The notes under the pieces are model-generated. The model searched no databases. It saw nothing but the letters and a program-made list of their open reading frames with translations, and was not told where the DNA came from. Shown here in pieces: positions 5,439 through 5,764 of a stretch of DNA of 5,764 bases. The stretch is from an uncultured Lachnospiraceae bacterium (GTDB taxonomy: Bacteria > Bacillota > Clostridia > Lachnospirales > Lachnospiraceae). The DNA lies in assembly GCA_910585395.1 (NCBI GenBank), contig CAJUCK010000080.1, positions 2,329-8,092 of the forward strand, given 5' to 3'. The translations under genes were made by a program, and so were the position numbers. The number at the start of each line of letters is the position of its first letter. Position 1 is the stretch's first letter.

Positions 5439-5764
5439 ATGGAAAATGTAAAAATACTAATTTGCGATGACTCTATTTTAGCTCGCAAACAGTTAAAGGA
5501 TGCCATTATTAAATGCGGTTATGATAATTTTCTTGAAGCTTCCAATGGACAGGAAGCAATTGATACATATAAAGAGCATAAACCTGAATTGGTTTTTGTT
5601 GATATCGTAATGCCCATTAAGGATGGAGTAGAAGCCATACACGAGATTCGAGAATTCGATCCCAATGCCCATGTGATCGTGGTTTCCTCTGTCGGTACAC
5701 AGACACAGCTAAAAAACGCTATCATGGAAGGAGCGAGAGATTTCGTTCAAAAACCTTTTTCTAG
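5439..5764 (+). CDS. CheY-like response regulator, receiver domain (3' end outside the window)
   Basis: The visible 108 residues form an almost complete receiver domain, the phosphorylation-controlled switch of two-component systems. Key residues are present: the acidic pair Asp10-Asp11, the phospho-accepting Asp55 in VFVDIVMP, Ser84 in the VVSSVG segment (threonine/serine switch) and Lys105 in QKPF. The SSVG-T-Q segment and the short N-terminus resemble stand-alone chemotaxis-type CheY regulators rather than DNA-binding OmpR-type ones. The window ends right after the conserved KPF, so an output domain cannot be excluded. The start is supported by AAGGAG at 5425-5430, eight bases before the ATG. 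The partner histidine kinase is not in this window. By family precedent the gene could be followed by a CheC/CheX-type phosphatase, but that is guesswork. Confidence 0.93.
   Translation, partial: MENVKILICDDSILARKQLKDAIIKCGYDNFLEASNGQEAIDTYKEHKPELVFVDIVMPIKDGVEAIHEIREFDPNAHVIVVSSVGTQTQLKNAIMEGARDFVQKPFS

Overview
The window reads as a chromosomal segment of a low-GC Gram-positive anaerobe of the class Clostridia, probably a gut Lachnospiraceae. This is inferred from the AT-rich intergenic DNA, the strong AGGAGG-type ribosome binding sites, the Clostridia-type phosphoenolpyruvate carboxykinase and the secreted YkuD transpeptidase with Ig-like repeats. I see no phage, transposon, CRISPR array, tRNA or rRNA. 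Everything from the left edge to 5250 is transcribed leftwards; only the last gene runs rightwards.

Region by region. At 1-18 a minus-strand gene probably starts and leaves the window. Between 19 and 606 there is no convincing protein gene, but there is a strong minus-strand promoter at 543-571. It is followed by a roughly 200-nt RNA whose ends pair over long distances, with the architecture of 6S RNA (ssrS), the RNA that mimics an open promoter and sequesters sigma-A RNA polymerase. Downstream of it, 183-330 holds degenerate repeats and a terminator-like hairpin. From 607 to 2632 lies one long secreted L,D-transpeptidase gene (signal peptide, YkuD domain, five Ig-like repeats) that is split by a frameshift near 1837-1848. 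From 2827 to 4506 is an intact pckA with a clean sigma-A promoter and a strong downstream hairpin. At 4611-4854 is a decayed 3' remnant of a cytidine deaminase gene. At 4924-5250 is a small three-helix membrane protein of unknown function. A divergent promoter region (5251-5438) separates it from a CheY-like response regulator that starts at 5439 and runs off the right edge.

The genes look like independent single-gene units rather than one operon: most have their own promoter and intervening hairpin. Shared themes are weak: central carbon metabolism (pckA), cell-wall cross-linking (the transpeptidase), global transcription control (6S RNA) and signalling (the response regulator). The items most worth a second look are the 6S RNA locus, which was only visible from long-range base pairing, and the frameshift that separates the transpeptidase from four of its five Ig-like repeats.
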